From Nocardia aurantiaca (GTDB taxonomy: Bacteria > Actinomycetota > Actinomycetes > Mycobacteriales > Mycobacteriaceae): DNA of 64,000 nt. Each line of letters starts with the position of its first letter. The stretch's first letter is position 1. Position numbers and translations under genes: made by a program. This document shows positions 26,516 to 37,100 of the stretch, piece by piece. The stretch covers positions 186,001 through 250,000 of the forward strand of contig NZ_WMBB01000003.1 in the NCBI RefSeq assembly GCF_009708175.1. Reading direction: 5' to 3'. The notes under the pieces were generated by a model. That model was given only the letters and a program-made list of their open reading frames with translations, did no database searches and was not told the DNA's origin.

Positions 26516-29316
26516 TCGTCTCCGATACCCGGTCCACACCGAATATCTTTGCCGCGCTGCGGGATCAGTTGGCCGAGGCGGCCGTCGCCTTCGCCGGGGC
26601 GCCCGGGGCGGCGGGCGACATCCTGGCGGGCATGGTCGACGATGTCGACCGGGCGCTGTCGGAGCGGCTGGAGATCTTCCCGGTCTGTCACCACTCACCA
26701 GCCTCCGGACTGGCTATGGTGCGGCGGCTGCGCGACAAGCAGCCGAGCGTCATCTACCTGGAACTGTGCGAAGACCTGCGGCCGCTGCTGGACGAACTGC
26801 GCAACTGCCGGCTGCCGGTCGCCCTGCAGGCCTTCGCCACCGATATCGAGGGTTTCCCGGCGGAGTGGGCGCCGCTGTCGGTGGTGGCGCCGATCACCGA
26901 ATCGTCGGCCGAGTACCAGGCCATCGCCTACGCGCTCGATACGCCGGGCGTGGAACTGGTGCTGGTGGACCGGTCCACCGATCACGTCTTCCAGTGGGCT
27001 CCCGGAAAGGCGGAGTCCGAAATACCGGCCGACGATGAGCAACCCGAGGACGATGGCCTGCACGGCGAGGCGGTCGGCATCGAAATCGGTGATCTGCGAC
27101 CGCGTTTCGCCGAACTGGAAGAACACCTGCTGCACCACGGCAAGGTCCGGCACTGGTCGGAATGGTGGGACCAGTATGTCGAGCAGCCCCTCGTGGACGC
27201 CGACTACGACACCTACCGCCAGGTCATGGTGATGATCGGCAGCCTGTTCCGGCGGCTGCGGCGCGGCGGCACCGTCGAGGACGAGGACCGCGAACGATAC
27301 ATGTGGACGCGCATGCGGGAACACTTGGCCGCAGGCGACATCGACCCGGCACAGGCGCTGTACGTATGCGGCGCGGCCCATGCGGCCAGCCCGGTCGAAC
27401 AGTTCGGGCTGGATTCGGACGCGCCGTTCGAGATCTCGCCGCGCTCGGCCACGAAATGGCACTACGGGCTGATCCCGTCGAGCCACTCCGCCATCGAGGC
27501 GCAGTTCGGACTGGCCGGCGGCGCGGTGTCGATCGCGGCGGCCACCTGGGCGAAGGGGTTGCGGCGCGGCCGATTGCAGTCGTTCCAGCTGGAAGGCCAG
27601 CAGGGGACGAAGAAGCGCGCCAAGAAGCCGCCGCTGCTCCCGGCCGCACCGGAAGTCGAAGTGACGGACCAGCTTTCGAGTTTCCTGTCCCGGCCGCCGG
27701 CACTGGACCCACTCGATGAGGCCGAACTCCTGGAGTGGTCGGTGGATATCGTCCGGCTGGCCCGGCGCAACGGCTACCTGGCCAGCACCGCTGACGCCAT
27801 CGCCGTCTTCGAGACCTCGATCCTGCTGGCCGGCCTGCGGAATCGAGCCCGCCCGACGCCGTACGACTTCCAGGACGCGGCCGTCACCTGCCTCGAGAAG
27901 GACCGGGTGCCGGGACGGCGCGATGTGCGGCGGCTGTGCGAAATCCTGCTCGGCGGCGACCGCGTCGGCCAGGTCGGATACGCGGCGCTGCCGCCGCTGG
28001 CGCGCGACGTGCTCGACCGGCTGGAACCGCTGGGACTGGACCTGTCCAGGCGGACGCTGCAACGCGCGCTGCTGGATCTGCGGGCGAATCCGGACCTGCG
28101 GCGGTGCTCGGATCTGCTGTGGCTGCTGCGCAGGTTGCTGCCGCAAGACGCGCTGCGCCCCATCATGGGCTCGCGCGGACTGGGTGAGACCTCGATCCAG
28201 GAGAGCTGGGATATCGGGCTCGGCAAATATCAGCGCTCGCTGGTGGAACTCGGCTATGAGGGCGTGTCGGTGGAGCAGGTGCTGGAGCAGCGCCTGCGCC
28301 GGGCGGTCGCCGCACCGGACGCGACAGCGGCCATCGCACTCGGTGCGGTCGAGGACGCGCTGGTCTATCTGGGATCGGTGCGGCTCGCCGACGAGCTGGG
28401 CAATCGCGCGGTCGAGCTTCTCGCCGCCGAACGAACGGTGGACGACGCGCCCGCCGTGCTACGGCGAATCCGCGTGCTGCTCAACTACTTCCGTTCCATT
28501 GGAGACGGCCTGCCGGCCTGGTGCGAACGGTTCGTGACGGCCGGGTACGCGCACTACTGCACCCTACTGCCCACCGCCTTCGCCGCCGAGGAGACCGGAC
28601 CGGCGCAGGTGGCGGCCATGCTGGGCTTCCTGTTCGGGATGGAGAACCTGGCGCTGTCGTTGGGCTGCGATCACACCCAACTGGAATTGGCGGTGCTGCA
28701 ATCGCATCCGGAGACGCCGGCCAAGGTGGCTCTGCTGTGGGCGGCGCGGTTCCAGCTCGGCATGCTGACCATGGCCGAGCTGCGTGAGCGATGCGACTCG
28801 ATGCTGGCCAATCCGCTGGTGCTGCCGACGGTTCCGCAGTATGTGAGCGGCTTCGTGCAGGCCATCGATCCGGCTCCGGCGTTGAAACCCTTTGTGGTGG
28901 AGCTGTTGTCGAAGGCATTCGGCACGCTGCCGGACGCGGTGCTGCTGCCGTGGCTGCCGAAGCTCATCACCACCCTGAAGGATCAGGCGGGCGAGCTGAT
29001 CCCGGGACTGGTCCGGGAAGCGGGCCGCACTTTCCCCGGCACGCTGCCCGCCGTAGACGCCTTCGTGCCGCCCTGGTCGGTCGAATTCACCACGGTCGCA
29101 ACGCCGGTGGTGGCGGCGCCACGCGGTCCGGTCACCGAACTGCTGGCCGCCCACCCCGCCGCCTGCGACGCGCTCGCCGGACTGCTCGGCATCGAGGGTG
29201 GCTGGCAGGACGCCGGACCGGCCGGAAACCACGAGTTGACCGGCTTGCTCGAACGGTTCCCCGCCACCGCCACCGCACTGGCGACCCGGCTCGCAGCGTC
29301 GGCCGCGCGGAGCTGA
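26512..29316 (+). CDS. DUF5682 family protein
   Basis: 934-residue protein that opens with a FPVCHHSPASG motif (His-rich, residues ~64-74) followed by YLELCEDLRPLLDELRN. This arrangement recalls the TraB/EreA-like putative hydrolase fold, with the conserved His pair as likely active-site residues. The rest is a long helical array, possibly a scaffold. The family is known as a regular neighbour of vWA and MoxR genes. A GTG start overlaps the ATPase stop. A strong hairpin terminator follows 75 bp downstream. Confidence 0.82.
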   Translation: MIVSDTRSTPNIFAALRDQLAEAAVAFAGAPGAAGDILAGMVDDVDRALSERLEIFPVCHHSPASGLAMVRRLRDKQPSVIYLELCEDLRPLLDELRNCRLPVALQAFATDIEGFPAEWAPLSVVAPITESSAEYQAIAYALDTPGVELVLVDRSTDHVFQWAPGKAESEIPADDEQPEDDGLHGEAVGIEIGDLRPRFAELEEHLLHHGKVRHWSEWWDQYVEQPLVDADYDTYRQVMVMIGSLFRRLRRGGTVEDEDRERYMWTRMREHLAAGDIDPAQALYVCGAAHAASPVEQFGLDSDAPFEISPRSATKWHYGLIPSSHSAIEAQFGLAGGAVSIAAATWAKGLRRGRLQSFQLEGQQGTKKRAKKPPLLPAAPEVEVTDQLSSFLSRPPALDPLDEAELLEWSVDIVRLARRNGYLASTADAIAVFETSILLAGLRNRARPTPYDFQDAAVTCLEKDRVPGRRDVRRLCEILLGGDRVGQVGYAALPPLARDVLDRLEPLGLDLSRRTLQRALLDLRANPDLRRCSDLLWLLRRLLPQDALRPIMGSRGLGETSIQESWDIGLGKYQRSLVELGYEGVSVEQVLEQRLRRAVAAPDATAAIALGAVEDALVYLGSVRLADELGNRAVELLAAERTVDDAPAVLRRIRVLLNYFRSIGDGLPAWCERFVTAGYAHYCTLLPTAFAAEETGPAQVAAMLGFLFGMENLALSLGCDHTQLELAVLQSHPETPAKVALLWAARFQLGMLTMAELRERCDSMLANPLVLPTVPQYVSGFVQAIDPAPALKPFVVELLSKAFGTLPDAVLLPWLPKLITTLKDQAGELIPGLVREAGRTFPGTLPAVDAFVPPWSVEFTTVATPVVAAPRGPVTELLAAHPAACDALAGLLGIEGGWQDAGPAGNHELTGLLERFPATATALATRLAASAARS

Positions 29317-29391
29317 CGCGTCCCCGCCGGATCGCCCCAGACCCCGTTTCAGCAAGAACGAGGGGTAAACGTGGGGTCGGTTCGAACAAAA

Positions 29392-29426
29392 CAGGGTAGG
29401 CCCGGCGATCCGCCGGGCCTACCCTG
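29392..29426 (+). terminator. Perfect 16-bp hairpin after the vWA-MoxR operon
   Basis: Arms 29392-29407 and 29411-29426 are exactly complementary (CAGGGTAGGCCCGGCG, loop ATC). There is no U-tract, as usual for actinobacterial terminators. It ends the five-gene operon. Confidence 0.85.
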
Positions 29427-29560
29427 CATATCTACGTGGGCCTGACGTTTCAGCATATGAAGGGTGCCTTGCTGGTCGGCCGCACATCACGATTCATACG
29501 GTTCGGTCTCGAATTCGAGGGCGTCAAGCGAAGGGGGCGATAACGCGTTACAGTCCGCCC

Positions 29561-30190
29561 GTGAAATATCTTGTGGGTTGCGCAATGGCCCTGTCATTCG
29601 CGACGGGTTCGCCGGTAGCGCAAGCGGATTCCGCACCGACCTGTACCGATACACCGAACGCCTACACCGCCGGCTGGCAAACCGGCTGGGCTGCTTATCA
29701 GGCCGAGCAGAAGAGTCCGTCGTCCGGCCAGTCGTCGCGAACGGTCGATCTGCCGATCACCATCAACGCCCCACTCGCCAAGGTGTGGACGGTGTACTCG
29801 AACCTGCGCAACGACATCGGTCGGCATCCCTTCCTTCAGGACATCATCACGCATCGCACCTGCACCGACGGCATCACGCAGACCATCGATTTCACCGCGC
29901 TGGAGAACGTTCCCATGGGCTCGGTCGACTACCCCGCGAAAACCCAAGCCGAACAACGCCTCTACCCGGCCGATCACTACTACCTCACCGACAGCTACGA
30001 CCAGCCCGGCATCATCACCCATCAGAAGATCACCTTCACCGACAACGGCAACGGCACCACGACGGTGAACGAGCACATCACCTTCATCGCGAACCCGCTG
30101 CTCATCTCCTTCACCGTCGACAACGGCGTCTCATCCCACCAGGCCTACCAGGCCGCCCTGAAACGCGACATCGAAAACGGCACCCTCTGA
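29561..30190 (+). CDS. Secreted SRPBCC-type protein
   Basis: 209 residues from a GTG start. A short N-terminal signal sequence (KYLVGCAMALSFATG, cleavage likely after AQA at ~22) precedes a domain that looks like a START/SRPBCC lipid-binding or cyclase fold (VDLPITINAPLAKVWTVYSN, then ITFTDNGNGTTTVNEHITF). Two exported Cys residues may pair. No ribosome site is evident, so the start is moderately sure. It stands alone between the hairpin and the lipopeptide operon. Role unknown. Confidence 0.72.
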   Translation: MKYLVGCAMALSFATGSPVAQADSAPTCTDTPNAYTAGWQTGWAAYQAEQKSPSSGQSSRTVDLPITINAPLAKVWTVYSNLRNDIGRHPFLQDIITHRTCTDGITQTIDFTALENVPMGSVDYPAKTQAEQRLYPADHYYLTDSYDQPGIITHQKITFTDNGNGTTTVNEHITFIANPLLISFTVDNGVSSHQAYQAALKRDIENGTL

Positions 30191-30392
30191 GAACCGGCCA
30201 CCGCGAAGATGAACCTGTAGGCCTCTGATCTGCAGTTTTCTGTTACGACCGGCTTGCCGCTTCGCGTGGTCCGATCCGAACGCATTCGCCCATCGGCCCA
30301 CCCTCTCCCGCAAGCGAACCGGCGTCGACCGCCCGATCCCACCGCGTCGAGGCGGCGGCACGCGCTGCCGCCGCGATCGTTGTGCTCGATCC

Positions 30393-30413
30393 TTAACCGC
30401 TGCTGCCTAGTCT
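30393..30413 (+). promoter_or_regulatory. Half-matching SARP-type promoter of the lipopeptide operon
   Basis: TTAACCG (30393-30399), then 8 bp, then TAGTCT (30408-30413). This matches the downstream heptamer, spacing and -10 of the two strong boxes at 44303 and 47331. The upstream heptamer position (30382-30388, GTGCTCG) is poorly conserved, so the site is only suggestive. No gene was seen in the 274-bp gap 30191-30464. Confidence 0.4.
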
Positions 30414-30464
30414 CCTCGGCCACGCGGCTGTCGTGTCCACGACGGCCAGGGAGGAAGGCAGCAG

Positions 30465-31361
30465 ATGACAGGCGAGAAGGGTGCGGTGCTGGTCACCGGT
30501 TCGTCCTCCGGACTGGGCCGGGCGACGGCGTTGCGCCTGGCCTCGAACGGATGGGTCGTCTTCGCGGGTGTGCGCACCGAGGAGAGCGCGGCGCGGTTGC
30601 GCCGCGACGCCGCCGGAACCGCGCTGCGGCCGGTCCAGCTGGATGTGACGTCGGTCGATTCGATCACGCTCGCGCGGAAGGAGATTCGTGAGCACACCGG
30701 TGCCGGCGGGCTGACGGGGCTGGTGAACAACGCGGGCACCTGCCTGGCCGCGCCGCTGGAATGCGCGAACATCGACGATTTCCGCGCCGAGCTCGAGGTC
30801 AATGTTGTCGGCGTGGCGGCGGTGACCCAGGCATTTTTGCCCTTGCTGCGGGTTGCCGCCCCGGGCGGGAAGGCTCCGATCCGAGGCCGGATCGTCATGA
30901 TCGGCTCTGGCGTCGCCTGGGTCGCACCGCCGTTCCTGGGGATGTACGCGGCCTCGCAGTTCGGTAAGCGGGGTATGGCGGATGCGTTGCGACGTGAGCT
31001 GGCGCCCACGGGCGTGGCGGTCTCCCAAGTGGAGCCGGGTGCGGTACGCACACCGATCTGGGACAAGATCGCCGAGCACGCCGATGCGGCCGCCGCGCCC
31101 GAACTGTATCGCACGTCCTTCCGGAAGTTCTTGTCCGAGAACAATTCCCGGGCCATGTCGAGCCGGACCAGCCCCGAGGATGTGGCCCGCGCCGTGGAAC
31201 ACGCGCTCACCGCGCGCCGGCCCCGGCTGCGCTACCGCGTCGGCCCCGACTCCGCGATGATGGGGCCGGTGGTGCGGTTCGCGCCCGAGCGGCTGCTGGA
31301 CCGCGCGGTCATGAGAAACCTCGGCATGACGACCGGCGCGCTCGCCGCCGAACGCGAGTGA
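30465..31361 (+). CDS. SDR family protein with altered catalytic Lys
   Basis: 298-residue short-chain dehydrogenase-like protein: TGSSSGLG cofactor loop, NNAG motif, Ser148 and Tyr161 correctly spaced, but the Lys four residues after Tyr is Gln165 (YAASQFGK). Loss of this Lys usually abolishes or strongly changes SDR activity; Lys169 is one turn away and may not substitute. GGGAGGAAGG upstream supports the ATG. It is the first gene of the NRPS operon and overlaps the P450 gene (GTGA). Confidence 0.85.
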   Translation: MTGEKGAVLVTGSSSGLGRATALRLASNGWVVFAGVRTEESAARLRRDAAGTALRPVQLDVTSVDSITLARKEIREHTGAGGLTGLVNNAGTCLAAPLECANIDDFRAELEVNVVGVAAVTQAFLPLLRVAAPGGKAPIRGRIVMIGSGVAWVAPPFLGMYAASQFGKRGMADALRRELAPTGVAVSQVEPGAVRTPIWDKIAEHADAAAAPELYRTSFRKFLSENNSRAMSSRTSPEDVARAVEHALTARRPRLRYRVGPDSAMMGPVVRFAPERLLDRAVMRNLGMTTGALAAERE

Positions 31362-32797
31362 CCGTGACGACCCGATCCGTTGCCGGCATCTCCCACGGGT
31401 ATCTCTCCGAAATCCCCCATCGCGATTCATTCGATCGCCTGCTCGCCCGTATGCCCTGGCGCCCCGCGATATTGGCCGAGCCGCCGTCCGCCAGCGACCT
31501 CGCACCGGTCCCGGGTGCGCGGGGAGTGCCGATCCTCGGAATGCTTCCGGCGTTCGTGCGATACGGCCCGGCGCTGCAACTGGCCATGTATCGACGCTTC
31601 GGGCCGGTGTCGTGGTTCGGCGGCTTGGGCGTCGAACTCGTGACAGCCGCGGGCGGCGACGCCGCGCACGCTGTGCTGACCAACCGGGACAAGGCGTTCG
31701 AGACCGGCTGGGACCTGCTGGACCCGCTCTTCCTGGGCGGGCTGACCCGGATGGACGGCGACGAGCACCGCCGCCACCGCCGAATGAACCAGGCGGCGTT
31801 CACCGAGTCCGCGATCACCGGGTACCTCCGGCCGATGACGCGCGCGATCGCCGCCGAGATCACCGGCTGGCCGGCCGATCGTCCGCTGTCCATGCGCGAC
31901 GCGAGCCGGGCGTTATCCGCCGCCGTGTCGTCGGAAGCTTTTCTGGCACAACCCGCTTCGGCGGGCGGACAGGCAACTATGGCGGCGATCCAGCGGTTCG
32001 TCGACGCCCAGACGGCCGTGCTGCGCTTGCCGATTCCGGGCCTCACGTGGTGGTCCGGTCTGCGGGCCCGCCGCCATCTGCTCGAGGTGTTCCGGCGGGC
32101 GATACCGGCGGCCCGCCGCCGCGACGGCGACGATTTCCTGTCGGTGCTGAGCCGCGCGACCGACGACGACGGCGTCGTATTCACCGACGACGAGCTCGCG
32201 ATGCACCTGCTGCACACGCTGTTCGCTTCGCACGATACGACCGGGTCCGCATTGACGGCGGCGGTCTACTTCCTCGGCAAACACCCTGAGTGGCAGGACC
32301 GCTGTCGCGCGGAGACGCTCGCGCTGGACGCGCCCGCGCTGGACGCGCCCGCGCTGAAACGGCTGGAGCTGCTGGATCGGGTCATCCGCGAGAGCATCCG
32401 CCTGGTCGTGCCGTCACCGGCGCAGCTGCGCCGCACGGTCACCGACACCGCCCTGGTGGGGCACTTCATTCCAGCGGGCACGCTGGTCGCGGTATCGCCG
32501 CTGGTCAATCACATGATGCCCGAGTACTGGACGAACCCGGGCCACTTCGATCCCGATCGGTTCTCCCCACAGCGACGGGAGGACCGCCGTCACCGTGCGG
32601 CCTGGATCCCGTTCGGGGGCGGGCACCACAAATGCATCGGCATGGATTTCGGACTGTTGAAAGTGGCGGCGGCCCTGGACGCGATGCTGCGCACCTTCGA
32701 CTGGGAACTGCCCGCCGATTACGAGATGTCCTGGTCCTACACCGAACTCGGCCCCATCGACGGACTGCCGGTGACATTGCGACGGCGGTCCCGATGA
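31358..32797 (+). CDS. Cytochrome P450
   Basis: 479 residues with an oxygen-binding helix motif (ASHDTTG), the ExxR pair (ESIR) and heme loop FGGGHHKCIG with Cys ligand near residue 428. The N-terminus has ~45 residues before the proline-rich start of the P450 fold, and no membrane anchor was seen. A tandem 15-bp duplication inside the gene (32324-32353) gives LDAPALDAPAL just before the ExxR helix. The likely task is hydroxylation of the lipid or peptide part of the NRPS product. Confidence 0.92.
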   Translation: MTVTTRSVAGISHGYLSEIPHRDSFDRLLARMPWRPAILAEPPSASDLAPVPGARGVPILGMLPAFVRYGPALQLAMYRRFGPVSWFGGLGVELVTAAGGDAAHAVLTNRDKAFETGWDLLDPLFLGGLTRMDGDEHRRHRRMNQAAFTESAITGYLRPMTRAIAAEITGWPADRPLSMRDASRALSAAVSSEAFLAQPASAGGQATMAAIQRFVDAQTAVLRLPIPGLTWWSGLRARRHLLEVFRRAIPAARRRDGDDFLSVLSRATDDDGVVFTDDELAMHLLHTLFASHDTTGSALTAAVYFLGKHPEWQDRCRAETLALDAPALDAPALKRLELLDRVIRESIRLVVPSPAQLRRTVTDTALVGHFIPAGTLVAVSPLVNHMMPEYWTNPGHFDPDRFSPQRREDRRHRAAWIPFGGGHHKCIGMDFGLLKVAAALDAMLRTFDWELPADYEMSWSYTELGPIDGLPVTLRRRSR

Positions 32798-34152
32798 GCC
32801 GCCTGTCGTGCCCGCCGTCCGACATCGACCGTCCGCTGAGCCACTCCGAACGCTGGTACTGGATCCTGGACGCGATCTCACCGCTGAACGTGGTCGCCTG
32901 GGTGACCGTCGCGGGCCGCGTGACGCCGGAGCAGCTCAGCGCCGCCGCCGCGGCGGCCGTCGCCGAACATCCGCTGCTGCGGGTCGGCATCGCGGCCGAT
33001 ACCGAGGGCACCAACCCACGCTTCGTCCCGCTCGCCGAGCCTGCGCTGCCGATCCGGACCGTGGCGGCCGACCCCTGCGACACCACCGCCGCGACTCGCG
33101 AAGTCGATGCCGTCGAACTGTGCGCCCCGATCCCCGCCTCGGGAACACTCGCCAGGCTGGTGGACGTCGTCAAAGCCGCTGGGACGCCGCATGAATCGCA
33201 TGAACTGATCCTGACGATGTCGCACGTGATCTGCGACGGCACCTCGATCCTGACGTTGCTGCGGCGGATTCTCGAGTACGCGACCGCCACAGCCGCGTCG
33301 CCGGGATCTCGCCCGCCGGGACCCGCTGTCGACGATCGGCTCCCGGCCCGCACCCGGGGCACGGCGCGAATCACCGCATCCATGCTGGCCGACCAACTGA
33401 TCGCGGCCGGCGCGCGTCCGGTGCGCATGCCAGCCGAAGTCCCGGTCCCGCCCGGTGACCGGCGTACCCGCTTGCTCACCCGCGAGATCTGCGGTGCGGA
33501 CCTGGCGGCCGTGACGTCGGCTTGCCGGGAGCGCGGGGTCACCGTGCACGGCGCGCTCACCGCGGCGCTGGCGACCGCGGTGGCCCGGGAGATGACGCCC
33601 GGACGCACCGTGCGGGTACCCGTCGGATCGCCGATCGACTTCCGATCCGAGATGGCAGTCGACGATGGAGAACTCGGAAGCTTCGTCGCCACAGTCCCCA
33701 CCCACCCGAGAGTGGGGGCCGATATCGATTTCTGGGATACCGCGCGCACCGTCATCCGTAATCTGAACCGCCGCAGAAGATTCCATCAGCACTTGACCGC
33801 GATAGCCGGCCTGCGGCTGCTGTGCCCGGATTCGGTGGACCGCAGCGGCCGGGTCGTGGACCTGATCAATACCAGGGGACCGTGGAATGTGTGCCTCACC
33901 AATGTCGGCCGCCACGGGTTTCCGGACCGCATGGGCGAATGGCGTTTGTCGGGAGCGCAATTCGCCGCAGGGATCTCCTGCATCGGCCACCTGGTCAGCG
34001 CCGTCAACACCAGTCACGGTGTGCTGCGGTGGAATTCGACCTACGTCGAAGGTCTGATGTCGCCCGCGCGCGCCGATCGGATAGTCGACGACGCTCTCGC
34101 CATGCTGCTGACGCGGGCCCGCCCCCACCATGAGGAGCACGCACATGACTGA
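32794..34152 (+). CDS. Stand-alone condensation-like acyltransferase (PapA/condensation-domain superfamily)
   Basis: 452 residues of the CoA-dependent acyltransferase superfamily. The catalytic HxxxDG motif is SHVICDG (~residues 140-146), followed by a second-half DFR motif (SPIDFRSEM). Stand-alone members such as PapA proteins esterify lipids, while others condense amines with carrier-bound acyl groups. Coupled to the P450 gene (4-bp overlap) and to the NRPS gene (8-bp overlap), it could join a hydroxylated tail or terpenoid alcohol to the peptide. That is an inference. Confidence 0.8.
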   Translation: MSRLSCPPSDIDRPLSHSERWYWILDAISPLNVVAWVTVAGRVTPEQLSAAAAAAVAEHPLLRVGIAADTEGTNPRFVPLAEPALPIRTVAADPCDTTAATREVDAVELCAPIPASGTLARLVDVVKAAGTPHESHELILTMSHVICDGTSILTLLRRILEYATATAASPGSRPPGPAVDDRLPARTRGTARITASMLADQLIAAGARPVRMPAEVPVPPGDRRTRLLTREICGADLAAVTSACRERGVTVHGALTAALATAVAREMTPGRTVRVPVGSPIDFRSEMAVDDGELGSFVATVPTHPRVGADIDFWDTARTVIRNLNRRRRFHQHLTAIAGLRLLCPDSVDRSGRVVDLINTRGPWNVCLTNVGRHGFPDRMGEWRLSGAQFAAGISCIGHLVSAVNTSHGVLRWNSTYVEGLMSPARADRIVDDALAMLLTRARPHHEEHAHD

Positions 34153-37100
34153 AGTCGACCAGCGACCCGATGCTCGGGACCGGATGGAACGGGGCGTCGA
34201 ATACATCGGATTGACCGGCTACCAGCAGGATGTGGTGGCGGTCGGCGCACGGTATCCGGACCTGGCGGTCGTACAGGGCGCGCTGCACCTGCGTTTTCCC
34301 GGCACCGCCGACATCGAGCGCCTGCGTGAATGCGTCGAACGAGCGCAGTGGCGCCACGACGCGCTGCGTCTGCGATTCGCGCAGCACGACGGCGAGTTCG
34401 TCCAGTGGGCGGCCGACACCGTGGCTCCGCTCGAGGTGGTGAACTGCGACCGGCCCGGCGATTCGACGCGGTGGCCGCGACACGCCACCGCCACGCCGCT
34501 GCACCCGGACGGTCCGCTGGTGCGGTTCGCCGTGCTGACCGCCGATGACGAGTGGGGCCTGTACTACCAGTATCACCACGCGGTCTCCGACGGGTGGGCG
34601 GCGAATCTGCTCCTGGCCCAGGTGTGTTCGGAATACTACGGCGCACCCCTCGGCACCGACCCCGCGCCCAGCTACCTCGACTTCGCGCAGCGCTGGTCCG
34701 AGTACCGCGATTCGGCGCGGTGGGCCGCTGATCACGCGGCGCTGTGGGACCGGGTGTCCGGGCTCGAACCGGCCCTGTTCACCCGATCGGGCACACTGCG
34801 CGAGCGCCGCCGCCACCGGCACAGTCTGCGCCTCGAGCGAGCCGACGTGGACCGGATCCGCGCCACCGGTCACACCGTCGTCACCGTTGTCGCCGCGGCG
34901 GTCGCGGGGTATCTGCGCCGGGTGCACCGCGACGGCGACATCGTGCTCGGCATCGCGCTGCTGAACCGGCGGACACGCGAGGAGTTGCGCATGATCGGCG
35001 ATCTGGGCAACATCCTGCCGCTGCACATCCCGGTCGACGAGTCGTCACCGCTGTCGCGGGTGTGCGATCGAGTCGCCACGGAAGTTCTGGAACTGCAACG
35101 GCAACAACGGTATCCGTTCGGCGCGCTGACGGCCGCCGTGCGGGCCGAAACCGGCACGACGCCGATGTTGTTCGACGTCACATTGTCCTACAACAGGATT
35201 CAGCCCGGCGAGCTCGATTCGATCCCGCATGAGGAAGCCGTTCTGTCCACCGGCTATTCACTGGACGCGGTCAATATCGTCGTTCGCGACTACGCCGGTG
35301 CCGGGCATCTGGACGTCGATCTGTTCTACGCCGAGGACGTCTTCGACGACGGTTTCCGAATCGAGGCCGCCGCGGCTCACGTGTTGCGTCTGGCCGACGC
35401 GTCACTCACCGCGCCCGAGCAGCCACTCGGCGCGGTGGAGATCATGTCCGAGTCCGAACGAACCCGGTTGGCATCGTTCGAGGGGCCGAACCCGGTCGCC
35501 TTCGACGAGAGGACCACGCTCGACCGGCTGCTGGCCGGGCAAGCGGCGGCGACACCCGCCGTCCCCGCCCTGCGCTGGACGGAATCCGAGGGTTCGCTCG
35601 CGGAATGGACCTACGCAGACTTCGCCGCACGGGTCCGCGCCCTCGCCGCCCGGCTGCGGGCGCGCGGGGTGCGCGCGCAGGAGTTTGTGCCGGTGCTGCT
35701 GCCGCGATCGGCCGAGTTGCTCGTCGCCGTGCACGGCGTGCTCGCCGCGGGCGCGGCCTACGTTCCGGTCGATCCGCGCCTGCCTCGAGCCCGCATCGCC
35801 ACGATCCTCTCCGACTGCGGTGCGCGTTTCGCGGTGGGACACCCCGGCCTCGCCTCCGCGACGCCGGGTGTCGAACTGATCGACTGCGACGCCGAGGAAT
35901 TCGCGTTCGCCGTCGAATCGACTGCGCGGCCAACGGATTTGGCGTACATGATCTACACCTCGGGCTCCACCGGAACCCCGAAGGGAGCGATGATCGAGCA
36001 TCGTTCGGTGGTCAACCGGCTGGCGTGGATGCAGCGGCGGTATCCGCTCACCCCCGACGACGTCATCCTGCACAAGACTCCGGCGAGTTTCGACGTCTCG
36101 GTGTGGGAGCTGCTGTGGTGGGCACAGGTGGGCGCGAGCGTCGCCCTGCTGCCCGACGGCGCCGAACGCGATCCGCGCGCGATCCTGCAGACCGTCGAAC
36201 GACATCACGTCACGGTCGTGCACTTCGTGCCGTCGATGCTCGGACCGTTCCTGACCGAGCTCGAATCCACGGCCTCGGTGCCCACCTCCCTGCGCCTGGT
36301 GTTCTGCAGCGGTGAGGCATTGGCCCCCGCGCTGGTCCGCCGCTTCGGCGACCTGTGCGCGGCGGCCGGGCGCGAGGACATCCTGCTGGTGAACCTGTAC
36401 GGGCCGACCGAAGCCACCGTGGACGTGTCCTGGTACGACATCCCCGCGGACGCCGCCCGCACGCTGCGGCGGGTCCCCATCGGCCGGCCCATCGACAATA
36501 TCGCCCTGACGGTGTTGTCGGCCGACGGACACCGGTGCCCGGTCGGCGTGTCGGGTGAGCTGAACATCGCAGGAGTCGGGGTCGGCCGCGGGTACCACAA
36601 TCGGCCCGAACTGACCGCCGCCGCGTTCGTCGCCGATCCCGCCGCTCCGGACGGGAGGCGTTATCGCACCGGCGATCTGGCGCGCTGGCTGCCCGACGGC
36701 ACCCTGGAGTATCTGGGGCGGATCGACGATCAGGTCAAGGTGCGCGGCAACCGCGTGACGCTCGGTGAGGTGACCAATCATTTGGCCGATTGCGCGGGCG
36801 TGGAGACCTGCGTGGTGGTCGACGAACAGCGCGACGGGACCGGTGCCCTCGTGGCGTATTACACCGGTCCGGCGACGGCGGTGCAGGCGGCCGAGTTCCT
36901 GGCCGGGCGTCTACCGGCGTACATGGTGCCTTCGGAGTTCGTCCCGCTGTCCGCTATCCCCTTGACCCGCAACGGCAAAGCCGATCGCCGCGCACTGCGC
37001 CGATTGCGCCGGGAGCGAGCCCTCACACTCGGCGCGGACACCGCACCACCCTGTGGCGAGATCGAACTCGCGCTCGCCGAGGCATGGCAAGAGGTGCTGG

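Noticed and set aside
23083..26694. 1203-residue minus-strand open frame
   Set aside because: It lies opposite the vWA, MoxR and upstream genes, whose products have clear motifs. The long frame is a shadow of high-GC codon use.
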